Shown here one piece after another: positions 7,256-15,796 of a stretch of DNA of 64,000 nt. The notes under the pieces are model-generated. The model searched no databases. It saw nothing but the letters and a program-made list of their open reading frames with translations, and had not been told where the DNA came from. Origin of the DNA: Candidatus Intricatilinea gracilis (lineage in GTDB: Bacteria; Pseudomonadota; Gammaproteobacteria; Burkholderiales; Burkholderiaceae_C). The DNA lies in the NCBI GenBank assembly GCA_016702605.1, contig JADJDQ010000003.1, positions 485,501-549,500 on the forward strand. The letters run 5' to 3'. Position 1 is the first letter of the stretch, and every line of letters begins with the position of its first letter. A program made the translations under genes and the position numbers.

Positions 7256-9574
7256 ATGCCCAGCACTCTGGCCGAACGGCTGGCGGCGCAAGCTCAGCTC
7301 GCGCGGCAGGCCGACGCGGTGGCGTCGGGCGACATCGCCTGGACACAGCCACGCGCCGACATCCTGTCGAGCTGGACCCGGTGCACGTCCAGTGGCCTGG
7401 ACCTGGCCCGCCCGCCCGAGATCCAGGTGGTGAGCGCCGCCGAGCTGGCGCGCCGGCGCGACGAGCTCGACTTCGTGCGCCGCCTGGCGCTGGCCGAACT
7501 CGAGACGCTGCAACACCAGATCGCCGGCTCGAACTTCCTGCTCGCCTTTGCCGACCGCGAGGGTGTCATCCTCGACCTGGTCGCCGACCAGCGTTTTGCC
7601 ATGAGTGGCAAGGGTGACGACATCCGGGTCGGCAGTTGCTGGTCCGAGGCGGCGCGGGGCACCAACGGCCTGGGCACAGCCCTGGCCAGCGGCCGCACCA
7701 TCGCCGTGACGGGGCCGGAGCACTACTTTCTCGACCTGCGCCATGTGTCGTGCACCGCCTCGCCGGTGCGCGACGCCGGCGGCGCGGTGGTGGGTGTGCT
7801 CGATGCGTCGTCGTATTTCGACAGCCGCCAGCGCCACACCCAGGCGCTGGTGCAGATGTCGGCATCGCAGATCGAGAACCGCCTGCTGATGCACCAGATG
7901 CGCAGCAACTGGGTGCTGGCCATCCATCCACGGCCCGAGTTTCTCGGCACCCTCAGCGCCGGCCTGCTGGCCTTCGACGCCAGCGGCCAGTTAGGCGCCG
8001 CCAACGAACGCGCCCGCGCGCAACTCAGCGGCCTGACGCTCGATGCCCAGACCCGCTTCGAAGAGCTGTTTCGCGAACCCTTCGAACATGTGCTCGGCCG
8101 CCTGCGCCGCCAGGCCGTGGGCACCGAGCTGCGCCTGTGTGACGCGCTCGGCAGCGTGTTGCATGCGCGCTGCGTGTCGGACCCGGCCAGTGCCACGCCG
8201 GCCAGCCGGGTCGCCACACCCCGCAGCAGCCGCACCGGTCAGACCACCATCGACTCGGTGCGACCCGCCGGCCAACTGCGCGGCATCAGCTTGCCACACG
8301 GCGCAACAGCCATGCCGGCCACCACTCACCTCGCAACAGCACCGCAGCTTGCGCCGCCCAGGCGACTGGGCCGACTGGCCTCGAGCCACGAGCACTTGCG
8401 CGACTTCGTCATCGACGACGCCCAGGTGCAGGAAGCCCTCGAGCTCGTCGGCGCCGCGGTGCGGCTGCAGGCTCCCATCCTGATCCGGGGTGAAAGTGGC
8501 AGTGGCAAGGAGATGCTGGCGCGCCACGCCCATGCCGTGAGTGGGCGGCGCGGCGAGTTCGTCGCAGTCAACTGCGCGGCGCTGCCCGCCGAACTGTTCG
8601 AGGCCGAGCTGTTCGGCTACGTCGGCGGCGCCTACACCGGCGCGCGCCGCGAAGGCGACGTGGGCCTGATCGTCAGCGCCGACGGCGGCACGCTGCTGCT
8701 CGACGAGATCCGCGAGCTCAGCCCGACGGCGCAAGCCGCCCTGCTGCGTTTTCTGGACGACCAGCAGGTGCGTCCGGTCGGTGGCCACAGCCTGCGCAAG
8801 GTCGACGTGCAATTACTCGCCGCCACCCACGCCGACCTCGAAGCCGAAGTGGCGGAGCGGCGCTTCCGCGCCGACCTGTTCTACCGCCTGCACACGGTGG
8901 CCGTCAGCCTGCCGCCGCTGCGCCAGCGCAGTGACCTGGCCGCGGTGGTCGACCAGATGTTGCTGCGGCTGGACCGCCACACCAGCATCAGCGCAGCGGC
9001 ACTGGCCCGGCTGCGACAGGAACGCTGGCCCGGCAACTTCCGTGAGTTGCGCGCCGTGTTGACCCGCGCCCTGCTGCGCTGCGACGACCGCCACATCGAA
9101 CTGCACGACCTCGAGCGGGTGCTCGGCCCGGCCCCGTCCTCAGCCAGCCTGGCAAACAGCATGGCTGACGAACGCGCCGGGCAGATCACGATGCGTAGCC
9201 ACCACCTCAGACACACACCTCGCGAAAGTAGCCAGCCACGACGCGCGGCAAGCCTGTTCAAGTCGCCAGCCCTGCCAGCCGCAACACCCGCAGGGGAACA
9301 GTCGTCTGCATCGTCGTCGTTGTTGTTGGCTGGAGGTGCGACTGGGGCCGCGGCATTGCCGTCACTTTCATTGGCGACGCCGTCGTCACTGCCGGCGTCG
9401 GCGTCCATGTCGCCGCCAATGTCGACGCCGGTGTCGGCCCTGCAGCTTGGTGCCACCTCGGCGGTGCTGGACGAATACACCCGCAACGGCGGCAGCGTGA
9501 GCCAGACCTCGCGCACGCTGGGCATCTCACGCACGACCGTCTATCGCCATCTGCGGCTGGCCGGGGCTGCCTGA
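7256..9574 (+). CDS. AcoR-like sigma-54-dependent transcriptional activator (GAF-AAA+-Fis)
   Basis: 772 residues from the ATG preceded by GAGGAG with 7-base spacing. Residues about 70-215 form a GAF-like sensory domain (NFLLAFADREGVILDLV; SCWSEAARGTNGLGTAL), as in AcoR. A PAS-like stretch follows at about 230-300. The AAA+ domain spans about 385-625, with Walker A GESGSGKE (412-419), the sigma-54 contact loop GAYTGA (458-463; GAFTGA in most members) and Walker B LLLDEI (480-485). After an Ala/Ser/Pro-rich linker of roughly 100 residues, a Fis-type helix-turn-helix closes the protein (VSQTSRTLGISRTTVYRHL). The divergent sigma-54 promoter makes the PQQ dehydrogenase the likely target. The inducer is unknown. 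Confidence 0.9.
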   Translation: MPSTLAERLAAQAQLARQADAVASGDIAWTQPRADILSSWTRCTSSGLDLARPPEIQVVSAAELARRRDELDFVRRLALAELETLQHQIAGSNFLLAFADREGVILDLVADQRFAMSGKGDDIRVGSCWSEAARGTNGLGTALASGRTIAVTGPEHYFLDLRHVSCTASPVRDAGGAVVGVLDASSYFDSRQRHTQALVQMSASQIENRLLMHQMRSNWVLAIHPRPEFLGTLSAGLLAFDASGQLGAANERARAQLSGLTLDAQTRFEELFREPFEHVLGRLRRQAVGTELRLCDALGSVLHARCVSDPASATPASRVATPRSSRTGQTTIDSVRPAGQLRGISLPHGATAMPATTHLATAPQLAPPRRLGRLASSHEHLRDFVIDDAQVQEALELVGAAVRLQAPILIRGESGSGKEMLARHAHAVSGRRGEFVAVNCAALPAELFEAELFGYVGGAYTGARREGDVGLIVSADGGTLLLDEIRELSPTAQAALLRFLDDQQVRPVGGHSLRKVDVQLLAATHADLEAEVAERRFRADLFYRLHTVAVSLPPLRQRSDLAAVVDQMLLRLDRHTSISAAALARLRQERWPGNFRELRAVLTRALLRCDDRHIELHDLERVLGPAPSSASLANSMADERAGQITMRSHHLRHTPRESSQPRRAASLFKSPALPAATPAGEQSSASSSLLLAGGATGAAALPSLSLATPSSLPASASMSPPMSTPVSALQLGATSAVLDEYTRNGGSVSQTSRTLGISRTTVYRHLRLAGAA

Positions 9575-9618
9575 AGAAAACGGTCTGACCGGCGGCACCC
9601 GACCCCGGGGCACACGGG

Positions 9619-9879
9619 CTAGCGCGAGGGCGCCGTCTGCACTTCCAGCCAGATCAGCCCGGCGAGCGCCTGCTCGCGGTTGTCTTGACACATGGCCGCG
9701 TGAGGTGTGAGGCTGGCACAGACCGCTGGCCGTTCTGGCTGGCCGAAGAGGCGGCAGCGCAGTTCGGCGTCGAGTTGCACACACGGCACACCGGCCGGTT
9801 TGCCGCCAGGCATGCCGGGGATGGCGCTGCTGATCGACGGCGCGATGCAGCAGGCAGCGCAGCGGGGGCGGCAGTCCAT
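9619..9879 (-). CDS. YkgJ family cysteine-cluster protein
   Basis: 86 residues beginning MDCRPRCAACCIAPSIS, the Cys-rich N-terminus of the YkgJ/UPF0153 family, with further cysteines in VPCVQL, LRCRLF, PAVCASL and AMCQDN. The CRLFG..RPxVC pattern is typical of the family, which is thought to bind zinc or an Fe-S cluster; no biochemical role is established. It is convergent with the sigma-54 activator and lies upstream of the mnmG control region, facing away. Confidence 0.85.
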   Translation of the reverse strand: MDCRPRCAACCIAPSISSAIPGMPGGKPAGVPCVQLDAELRCRLFGQPERPAVCASLTPHAAMCQDNREQALAGLIWLEVQTAPSR

Positions 9880-10024
9880 GGTGAAGCGGGTGTTGTCCCG
9901 TGGTGAGGGGGTGGAAAGCTGGGCGGGCGTCGGGCGGCTAGTAATTCGTCAGCTCAGCGGCGCGACCGGTGGTCGGCCGGCTGCCAGGCTTCCACCTGCG
10001 CTGCGCCGGCAACGCCGAGGGCCA

Positions 10025-10040
10025 TGTTCCACGTGGAACA
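10025..10040. promoter_or_regulatory. parS centromere-like site TGTTCCACGTGGAACA
   Basis: A perfect 16-bp palindrome matching the bacterial parS consensus TGTTNCACGTGNAACA. It lies 200 bases upstream of mnmG and 3.7 kb from parA. ParB binding is expected from established knowledge of the motif. Confidence 0.85.
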
Positions 10041-10161
10041 TCCTCTCGACCCGAACACATCGGTGCGTCGCCACGCCGACTGACCGCCACCGAATGTAGC
10101 CGCCAATGCCCGGCAGGCACGCAGTTCGGCGCGACGCGCGTCACCCAACCCAGGCCATGAC

Positions 10162-10170
10162 TTATCCACA
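10162..10170 (+). promoter_or_regulatory. Consensus DnaA box TTATCCACA
   Basis: An exact match to the high-affinity DnaA box, 77 bases upstream of the mnmG start. It may regulate mnmG or be a remnant of origin-proximal sequence. Confidence 0.6.
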
Positions 10171-10246
10171 GGCGCCGCCTAAAATCGCCAGCTTGTCCAG
10201 AACCGTGCACCGACCATCGGGCGCCAGGTTCCTACCCGAGGATTCG

Positions 10247-12349
10247 ATGTTCTACCCCCAAGAGTTCGACGTGATTGTGGTCGGCGGCGGCCATGCCGGC
10301 ACCGAAGCCGCCCTGGCCAGTGCGCGGATGGGCTGCGCCACGCTGCTGCTGACACACAACATCGAGACGCTCGGCCAGATGAGCTGCAACCCGTCGATCG
10401 GCGGCATCGGCAAGGGCCATCTGGTGAAGGAAGTCGACGCCCTCGGTGGCGCCATGGCGGCCGCGACCGACGAGGCCGGCATCCAGTTTCGTATCCTCAA
10501 CTCCAGCAAGGGCCCGGCCGTGCGTGCCACTCGGGCGCAGGCGGACCGCATCCTCTACAAGGCCGCCATCCGCCAGCGGCTGGAGAACCAGCCCAATCTG
10601 TGGCTGTTCCAGCAGGCAGTGGACGATCTGCTGGTCGAATCCGACGGTGTGCTCGACCGTGTCGTCGGCGCCGTCACCCAGGTGGGTGTGAAGTTCCGCG
10701 CCCGCGCCGTGGTGCTGACGGCCGGCACCTTCCTCGACGGCAAGGTGCACGTCGGGCTGAACAACTACCCGGCCGGACGCGCCGGTGACCCGCCCGCCGT
10801 GAGCCTGTCGGCGCGGCTGAAGGAGCTGAAGCTGCCGCAGGGCCGACTCAAGACCGGCACACCGCCGCGCATCGACGGGCGCTCCATCGACTTCAGCAAA
10901 CTCGTCGAACAACCCGGCGACGGCATGCCCGGCGCCGACGGCAGTCCGGCCACCACGCCGATGCCGGTGTTCAGTTTTCTCGGCCATGCCGACCAGCACC
11001 CGCGCCAACTGCCCTGCTGGATTACCCACACCAACAGCCGCACGCACGACATCCTGCGCACCGGCTTCGACCGCAGCCCCATGTTCACCGGTGTGATCGA
11101 AGGGGTCGGGCCGCGTTATTGCCCGAGCATCGAGGACAAGATCAACCGCTTCGCCGACAAGGACAGCCACCAGATCTTTCTCGAACCCGAGGGCCTGACG
11201 ACCCACGAGTTCTACCCGAACGGCATCTCCACCTCGCTGCCTTTCGACATCCAGCTCGCCGCCGTGCGCAGCATGACCGGCCTGGAGAACGCCTTCATCC
11301 TGCGCCCCGGCTATGCCATCGAATACGACTACTTCGACCCGCGTGAACTGACGAGCAGCTTCGAGACCAAGGCCATCACCGGCCTGTTCTTCGCCGGCCA
11401 GATCAACGGCACCACCGGCTATGAAGAGGCGGCGGCGCAAGGCTTATACGCCGGCATGAACGCCGCGCTGCAGGTGACAGGGCGCGCGCCGGTCGCCTTC
11501 GGCCGCGACCAGGCCTACCTCGGCGTGCTGGTCGACGACCTGATAACCAAAGGTGTGAGTGAGCCCTACCGCATGTTCACCAGCCGGGCCGAGTTCCGCC
11601 TGCAGCTGCGTGAGGACAACGCCGACATGCGGCTCACCGAGATCGGCCGCCAGATCGGCCTGGTCGACGACCTGCGCTGGGACGCCTTCAACCGTAAGCG
11701 CGACGCTGTTTCACGTGAAACAACACGGCTGAAATCGACCTGGGTGCACCCGGCCATCCTGCCCGCCGCCGACGCCGAACGCCTGCTCGGCAAGTCGCTG
11801 GAGCGCGAATACACCCTGCTCGACCTGCTGCGCCGCCCCGCCGTCGACTACGACATCGTGAGCCAGATCGACGCCCTCGCCCACCCATCCGACCCGCCCG
11901 TGTCGCGCGCCAGCCTGGGCCAGGACCTGGGCGCCGACCTCGCCGACGCCGTGATCGACCAGCTCGAGATCGCCGTGAAGTACGCCGGCTACATCGACAA
12001 ACAACGCGACGAAGTCGAACGCTCGTCGCACTTCGAACACCTGCGACTGCCGGCCGACCTGGACTACGCGCAGGTCACGGCCCTGTCGATCGAGGTGCGC
12101 CAGAAGCTGGCCCGCGCCCGGCCCGAGACCCTTGGGCACGCCTCGCGCATCTCGGGTGTGACGCCGGCGGCCGTTTCGCTGCTGTTGGTGCACCTCAAGA
12201 AGAAACGCCTCAGCGGCTTCGGGCTGCGTGGCCTGACGAGTGGCGCGCACGCCAATGCAGGCGCCGACGACGCCGCGACGTCCGCGACACCTGACACGGC
12301 CGCCCAGGTCGCCGATTCATCGACAACCCGGCTCAGCGATGCGGCCTGA
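10247..12349 (+). CDS. mnmG: tRNA uridine-5-carboxymethylaminomethyl modification enzyme MnmG (GidA)
   Basis: 700 residues. With MnmE, this FAD enzyme installs the carboxymethylaminomethyl group on U34 of certain tRNAs. The N-terminus has the dinucleotide-binding motif VIVVGGGHAGTEAALA. Further hallmarks are the SCNPSIGGIGKGHLVKEVDA segment, the KTGTPPRID motif, RYCPSIEDK, and GQINGTTGYEEAAAQGL. The C-terminal helical domain includes SRISGVTPAAVSLLLVHLKK. It is longer than the roughly 630 residues usual for the family because of an Ala-rich tail of about 45 residues. A parS site is embedded in the gene at 11707-11722. The stop overlaps the proposed rsmG start. Confidence 0.97.
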   Translation: MFYPQEFDVIVVGGGHAGTEAALASARMGCATLLLTHNIETLGQMSCNPSIGGIGKGHLVKEVDALGGAMAAATDEAGIQFRILNSSKGPAVRATRAQADRILYKAAIRQRLENQPNLWLFQQAVDDLLVESDGVLDRVVGAVTQVGVKFRARAVVLTAGTFLDGKVHVGLNNYPAGRAGDPPAVSLSARLKELKLPQGRLKTGTPPRIDGRSIDFSKLVEQPGDGMPGADGSPATTPMPVFSFLGHADQHPRQLPCWITHTNSRTHDILRTGFDRSPMFTGVIEGVGPRYCPSIEDKINRFADKDSHQIFLEPEGLTTHEFYPNGISTSLPFDIQLAAVRSMTGLENAFILRPGYAIEYDYFDPRELTSSFETKAITGLFFAGQINGTTGYEEAAAQGLYAGMNAALQVTGRAPVAFGRDQAYLGVLVDDLITKGVSEPYRMFTSRAEFRLQLREDNADMRLTEIGRQIGLVDDLRWDAFNRKRDAVSRETTRLKSTWVHPAILPAADAERLLGKSLEREYTLLDLLRRPAVDYDIVSQIDALAHPSDPPVSRASLGQDLGADLADAVIDQLEIAVKYAGYIDKQRDEVERSSHFEHLRLPADLDYAQVTALSIEVRQKLARARPETLGHASRISGVTPAAVSLLLVHLKKKRLSGFGLRGLTSGAHANAGADDAATSATPDTAAQVADSSTTRLSDAA
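11707..11722. promoter_or_regulatory. parS site TGTTTCACGTGAAACA inside mnmG
   Basis: An exact match to the universal parS consensus, within the mnmG reading frame where it encodes AVSRETT. A weaker relative (two mismatches in a 14-bp core) lies in rsmG at 13049-13062. Confidence 0.92.
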
Positions 12350-13124
12350 TCGACGCCATGGCCGCAACAGCGAGCCGCCCACCTCCATCTATCCCGTCGA
12401 CCGCCCGCTGCAGACCGGGCGCAACTACGTCAATGGCAGCCAGACCAAGCCGCAGTCGGACGACGAAATCGCTGCCTTGCGCACCGAGTTGCTGGCCGGT
12501 GCCGCCACCCTGGGTGTGGTGCTGGACGACCAGGCCGCCGACCGACTGCTGCAGTTTCTCGAGCTGATGCGGCGCTGGAACGGCGTGTACAACCTCACCG
12601 CCATCCGCGACCCACACGGCATGCTGGTGCAACATCTGCTCGACAGCCTGGCCATCGTGCCGGCGCTGCGGCGCCAGTGCGGTATCGGAGGTGACGCCCG
12701 CCCGCTGCGCCTGCTCGACGTGGGCAGCGGCGGCGGCCTGCCCGGTGTGGTGCTGGCCATCACCTGTCCTGCCCTGCAGATCCACTGCGTCGACGCGGTC
12801 GCCAAGAAGGCCGGCTTCATCCGCCAGGCCGGCGCCGAGCTGGGTCTGCCCAATCTGCACAGCCATCACTCGCGCGTCGAACAGCTCAAGCTGCCGGCCT
12901 TCGACGTGGTCACCTCGCGTGCCTTTGCGTCGCTCGCCGACTTCGTGCGGTGGACCCGGCCACTCGTCGCCCCGGGCGGGCGCTGGCTGGCGATGAAAGG
13001 TGTGCGGCCCGACGCCGAGATCGCCGCGCTGCCGGCGGATGTGGCGATGCTTCACGTGGAACCCATCGTCGTTCCTGGCGACCCGGGCGAACGTTGCATC
13101 GTCTGGCTACAACCCGCGACCTGA
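12339..13124 (+). CDS. rsmG: 16S rRNA (guanine527-N7)-methyltransferase RsmG (GidB)
   Basis: 261 residues from the ATG that overlaps the mnmG stop by 11 bases. Family proteins are nearer 210 residues, so the first 40-50 residues may not be translated, but I see no better start codon between. The SAM-binding core is clear: LLDVGSGGGLPGVVLA, then HCVDAVAKKAGFIRQ, and VVTSRAFASLADFVRWTRPLV, as in RsmG. LELMRRWNGVYNLTAIRD upstream is the family's N-terminal signature. It methylates N7 of G527 of 16S rRNA. The gene order mnmG-rsmG is near-universal in the group. Confidence 0.95.
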   Translation: MRPDRRHGRNSEPPTSIYPVDRPLQTGRNYVNGSQTKPQSDDEIAALRTELLAGAATLGVVLDDQAADRLLQFLELMRRWNGVYNLTAIRDPHGMLVQHLLDSLAIVPALRRQCGIGGDARPLRLLDVGSGGGLPGVVLAITCPALQIHCVDAVAKKAGFIRQAGAELGLPNLHSHHSRVEQLKLPAFDVVTSRAFASLADFVRWTRPLVAPGGRWLAMKGVRPDAEIAALPADVAMLHVEPIVVPGDPGERCIVWLQPAT

Positions 13125-13132
13125 GGCCCTGC

Positions 13133-13744
13133 ATGCTCGGCATCAACGACTACAGCGCCTTCTGCCTGGCGATCCTGATCTTCCTGGCCCTGCCCGGCCC
13201 GGGCACGTTTGCCCTGCTCACCGCCACCGGCAAAGGTGGGCTGCGCGCCGGTGCAGCTGCCACGCTCGGCGTCATCCTGGGCGACCAGGTGTTGATGTGG
13301 GCAGCGGCGGCAGGTGTCGCCGCATTGATGGTCGCCTGGCCGACGCTGTTCCACCTGGTGCAGATTGCCGGGGCAGGCTATCTGGCGTGGATGGGCTTCA
13401 AGCTCATCCGTGCCAAACCCGGCAGCGCGCCGGTGGTCGACATGAGCTCGGGCCGTTACCTGCGCCAGGCGCTGCTCATCACCTTGCTCAATCCCAAGGC
13501 CATCGTGTTCTACATGGCGTTTTTCCCGCTGTTCGTCGATCCGGCCACCCACCGCGGCTTCGTCACCTTTGCCGCCATGGCGGTGACCATCGCCGTCATC
13601 ACCGCCGTCTACTGCATCAGCCTGTGCAGCCTCGCCCATGTGCTGGCCGAGAAGTTGCGCGCAAACCGCAGACTGGCCGTGGCGCTTGAAAGATTGGCCG
13701 GCTTCGCCCTCATCGCCTTCAGTATTCGCCTCGTGAGCCAGTAA
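13133..13744 (+). CDS. LysE/RhtB family exporter
   Basis: 203 residues with about six hydrophobic segments. The N-terminal LALPGPGTFALLTATGKGGLRAG is the LysE-family signature (NPGPxxxxxxxxG...GxRxG), and LLITLLNPKAIVFYMAFFPLFVDP is the second conserved block. Such proteins export amino acids or related small molecules through the inner membrane; the substrate cannot be predicted. It begins 8 bases after rsmG, with GAGG upstream, and is followed by parA. A LysE gene between rsmG and parA is a known Burkholderiales arrangement. Confidence 0.9.
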   Translation: MLGINDYSAFCLAILIFLALPGPGTFALLTATGKGGLRAGAAATLGVILGDQVLMWAAAAGVAALMVAWPTLFHLVQIAGAGYLAWMGFKLIRAKPGSAPVVDMSSGRYLRQALLITLLNPKAIVFYMAFFPLFVDPATHRGFVTFAAMAVTIAVITAVYCISLCSLAHVLAEKLRANRRLAVALERLAGFALIAFSIRLVSQ

Positions 13745-13770
13745 GCTCGGGCACCGCTACGACTCACTCC

Positions 13771-14571
13771 ATGGCCAAGATCTTTTGCATCGCCAATCAG
13801 AAGGGCGGCGTCGGCAAGACGACCACCACGGTCAACCTCGCCGCTGCGCTCGCCGCCATCGGTCAACGTGTGCTGGTGGTCGACCTCGACCCGCAGGGCA
13901 ACGCCACCATGGGCTCGGGGGTCGACAAACGCGACCTCAAACACTCGATCTACGAGGTGCTGCTGGGCAGCAGCACGGTGCGTGAGGCGCGTGTCACCAG
14001 CGAGAAGGTCGGCTACGACGTGCTCGGTGCCAACCGCGAGCTGGCCGGCGCCGAGATCGAACTGGTGGCGATGGAGAAACGCGACCGGCGCCTCAAACAC
14101 GCGCTGGTCGACGTGGCGGGCGACTACGACTTCATCCTGATCGACTGCCCGCCCTCGCTCAGCCTGCTCACACTCAACGGCCTGACCTGCGCCAACGGCG
14201 TGATCGTGCCCATGCAGTGCGAGTACTTCGCGCTCGAAGGCCTGTCGGACCTGGTCAACACCATCAAGCAGGTGCACGCCAACCTGAACCGCGACCTGCA
14301 GCTCATCGGCCTGCTGCGCATCATGTTCGACCCTCGCATCACGCTGCAGACGCAAGTCAGCGACCAACTCAAGTCGCACTTCGGCGACAAGGTGTTCGAC
14401 ACCGTCATCCCGCGCAATGTGCGTCTGGCCGAAGCACCCAGCTACGGTCTGCCCGGCGTGGTGTTCGACCCGAGCTCCAAGGGCGCCACCGCGTTTGTCG
14501 ACTTTGCCAAGGAAATGGTCGCGCGCCTGATCGTGCCGACCAAACTCAAGGCGGCAGAACCGCTGCTTTGA
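13771..14571 (+). CDS. parA: Chromosome-partitioning ATPase ParA (Soj)
   Basis: 266 residues. The deviant Walker A motif KGGVGKTTTTVNLAAALA is at residues 11-28, Walker A' is in VLVVDLDPQGNATMGSG, and Walker B is FILIDCPPSLSLLTLN. Length and motifs match chromosomal ParA, which with ParB and parS segregates origins. No parB follows: the next gene is a convergent MBL hydrolase. ParB must be encoded elsewhere, since two perfect parS sites lie just upstream. Confidence 0.95.
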   Translation: MAKIFCIANQKGGVGKTTTTVNLAAALAAIGQRVLVVDLDPQGNATMGSGVDKRDLKHSIYEVLLGSSTVREARVTSEKVGYDVLGANRELAGAEIELVAMEKRDRRLKHALVDVAGDYDFILIDCPPSLSLLTLNGLTCANGVIVPMQCEYFALEGLSDLVNTIKQVHANLNRDLQLIGLLRIMFDPRITLQTQVSDQLKSHFGDKVFDTVIPRNVRLAEAPSYGLPGVVFDPSSKGATAFVDFAKEMVARLIVPTKLKAAEPLL

Positions 14572-14633
14572 ATCACGAGCGAGGAGCCCCGCGCTGCGAG
14601 GCGCCTCACAGGTCGGCTGCCGCCGTCCCCAGC

Positions 14634-15713
14634 TCAGGGCAGCAAGAAACGCCAGATGCCGTCCGCGCCGCGCTGGCGCTCCAGGCGCCCGCTCAGCCAC
14701 AACATGTGCAGGTGGGCGATGGCCTCGCCCATCGCGAAGGTGGTCTGGTGGAGATCGAGCACCCGGTCGAACAAGACCGGCAACACCTCGGCAGCCGAGG
14801 TCGGCCCGGCAGCACAAGCACCCAGCAGATCGGCCAGGCGTTCGTCGTGATGCCGCTCGAGCTGGGCGATGCGCCGGTGGGCGCCGCTGAACGGCCGGCC
14901 ATGTGACGGCAGCACCAGTGTCTCGGCCGGCAACTCGGCGGCCAGCCGTTCGAGTGAGGACAGGAACAGCGGCAGCGGATTGCCCTCGGGCTCCATCTCG
15001 AACACGCTCACATTGGTCGAGATACGCGGCAGCAGCATGTCGCCGGCAATCAGCAGGCCGAGCTCGTCACACAGGAAGCTGATGTGCTCGGGCGCATGGC
15101 CATACCCGGCGATGCAGCGCCAGGTATGCCCGCCGATGTCGAGCGTCTGGCCGTCCTTCAGGCGGCGGTACTGCGCCGGCACCTCGGGCACCAGGCTGGC
15201 GTAATAACTGCCGCGTGCCTTGACCTTGGCCAGTGCACCCTCGTCCGTCAGGCCGTGGCTGGCGAAGAAGGTGGCCGCTGCCTCGCCCGATTCGTCGGTG
15301 TTGCGACCGCTGGCGATATGGCCCACCGCCCAGTCGGTGGTGCTGATCCACAGGCGGCACTCGGGCTGCCCCGGCAGGCTCCAGCGCTGGCACAACCAGG
15401 CGGCCAGTCCCAGGTGATCCGGGTGCATGTGGGTGACCAGCACCCGCAGCACCGGCAGGCCGCCCAGCTCATCCGCAAAGATCTGCTCCCACGCGGCCTT
15501 GGTCGTCTTGCTGGCGATGCCGCAGTCGACCACCGTCCAGCCGGCGCGCCCGTCGATCTCGTCGCGTATCAGCCAGAGGTTGATGTGGTCCAGCGCAAAC
15601 GGCAGGCCCATGCGCAGCCAGCGCACCCCGTCGGCAATCTGCAGCGTGTGGCCGGTGGACGGCACCTCGCTGCCCAGGGGGTAGACCAGTTCGCTGTCGT
15701 CGGGCTTTGCCAT
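14634..15713 (-). CDS. Metallo-beta-lactamase-fold hydrolase
   Basis: 359 residues from the ATG of MAKPDDSELV. The metal-binding motif is VLVTHMHPDHLGLAAWL (HxHxDH), with further likely ligands in IAGYGHAPEHISF, LIAGDMLLP and LPSHGRPFSG. The C-terminal 70-80 residues form a helical region (LERHHDERLADLLGA...HLHMLWLSGRLE) like the LACTB2/glyoxalase-like group that acts on thioesters or nucleic acids. It diverges from liuR, with a LiuR-type operator in the gap, so co-regulation with leucine or acyl-CoA catabolism is plausible. The substrate is unknown. Confidence 0.85.
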   Translation of the reverse strand: MAKPDDSELVYPLGSEVPSTGHTLQIADGVRWLRMGLPFALDHINLWLIRDEIDGRAGWTVVDCGIASKTTKAAWEQIFADELGGLPVLRVLVTHMHPDHLGLAAWLCQRWSLPGQPECRLWISTTDWAVGHIASGRNTDESGEAAATFFASHGLTDEGALAKVKARGSYYASLVPEVPAQYRRLKDGQTLDIGGHTWRCIAGYGHAPEHISFLCDELGLLIAGDMLLPRISTNVSVFEMEPEGNPLPLFLSSLERLAAELPAETLVLPSHGRPFSGAHRRIAQLERHHDERLADLLGACAAGPTSAAEVLPVLFDRVLDLHQTTFAMGEAIAHLHMLWLSGRLERQRGADGIWRFLLP

Positions 15714-15767
15714 GAAGTGCTCTCGCTGCGCCCGGGCCAGGCGCGCACACACCAGGGCATGGTTAGA

Positions 15768-15785
15768 CTTACGTTTACGTCAACG
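15768..15785. promoter_or_regulatory. LiuR-type operator in the MBL hydrolase / liuR divergent gap
   Basis: CTTACGTTTACGTCAACG shares the ACGTTTACGT core with the large palindrome upstream of ivd. It lies 12 bases before the regulator's start codon, so it probably mediates autoregulation. Confidence 0.7.
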
Positions 15786-15796
15786 GAAGTTTAACC

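Larger units (their letters stand above)
9880..10246. other. Intergenic region upstream of mnmG with parS and DnaA box
   Basis: 367 bases without a gene. It contains a perfect parS-type palindrome at 10025-10040, a consensus DnaA box at 10162-10170, and the mnmG leader. Only one consensus DnaA box was found here and I saw no AT-rich unwinding element, so it does not look like a full origin. Confidence 0.7.

Noticed and set aside
10162..10246. Chromosome origin directly upstream of mnmG
   Set aside because: Only one consensus DnaA box and no AT-rich element here; a single box is insufficient.
13049..13062. Third parS-like sequence in rsmG
   Set aside because: Two mismatches in the 14-bp core mean it may be chance; not annotated as a site, only mentioned with the perfect ones.
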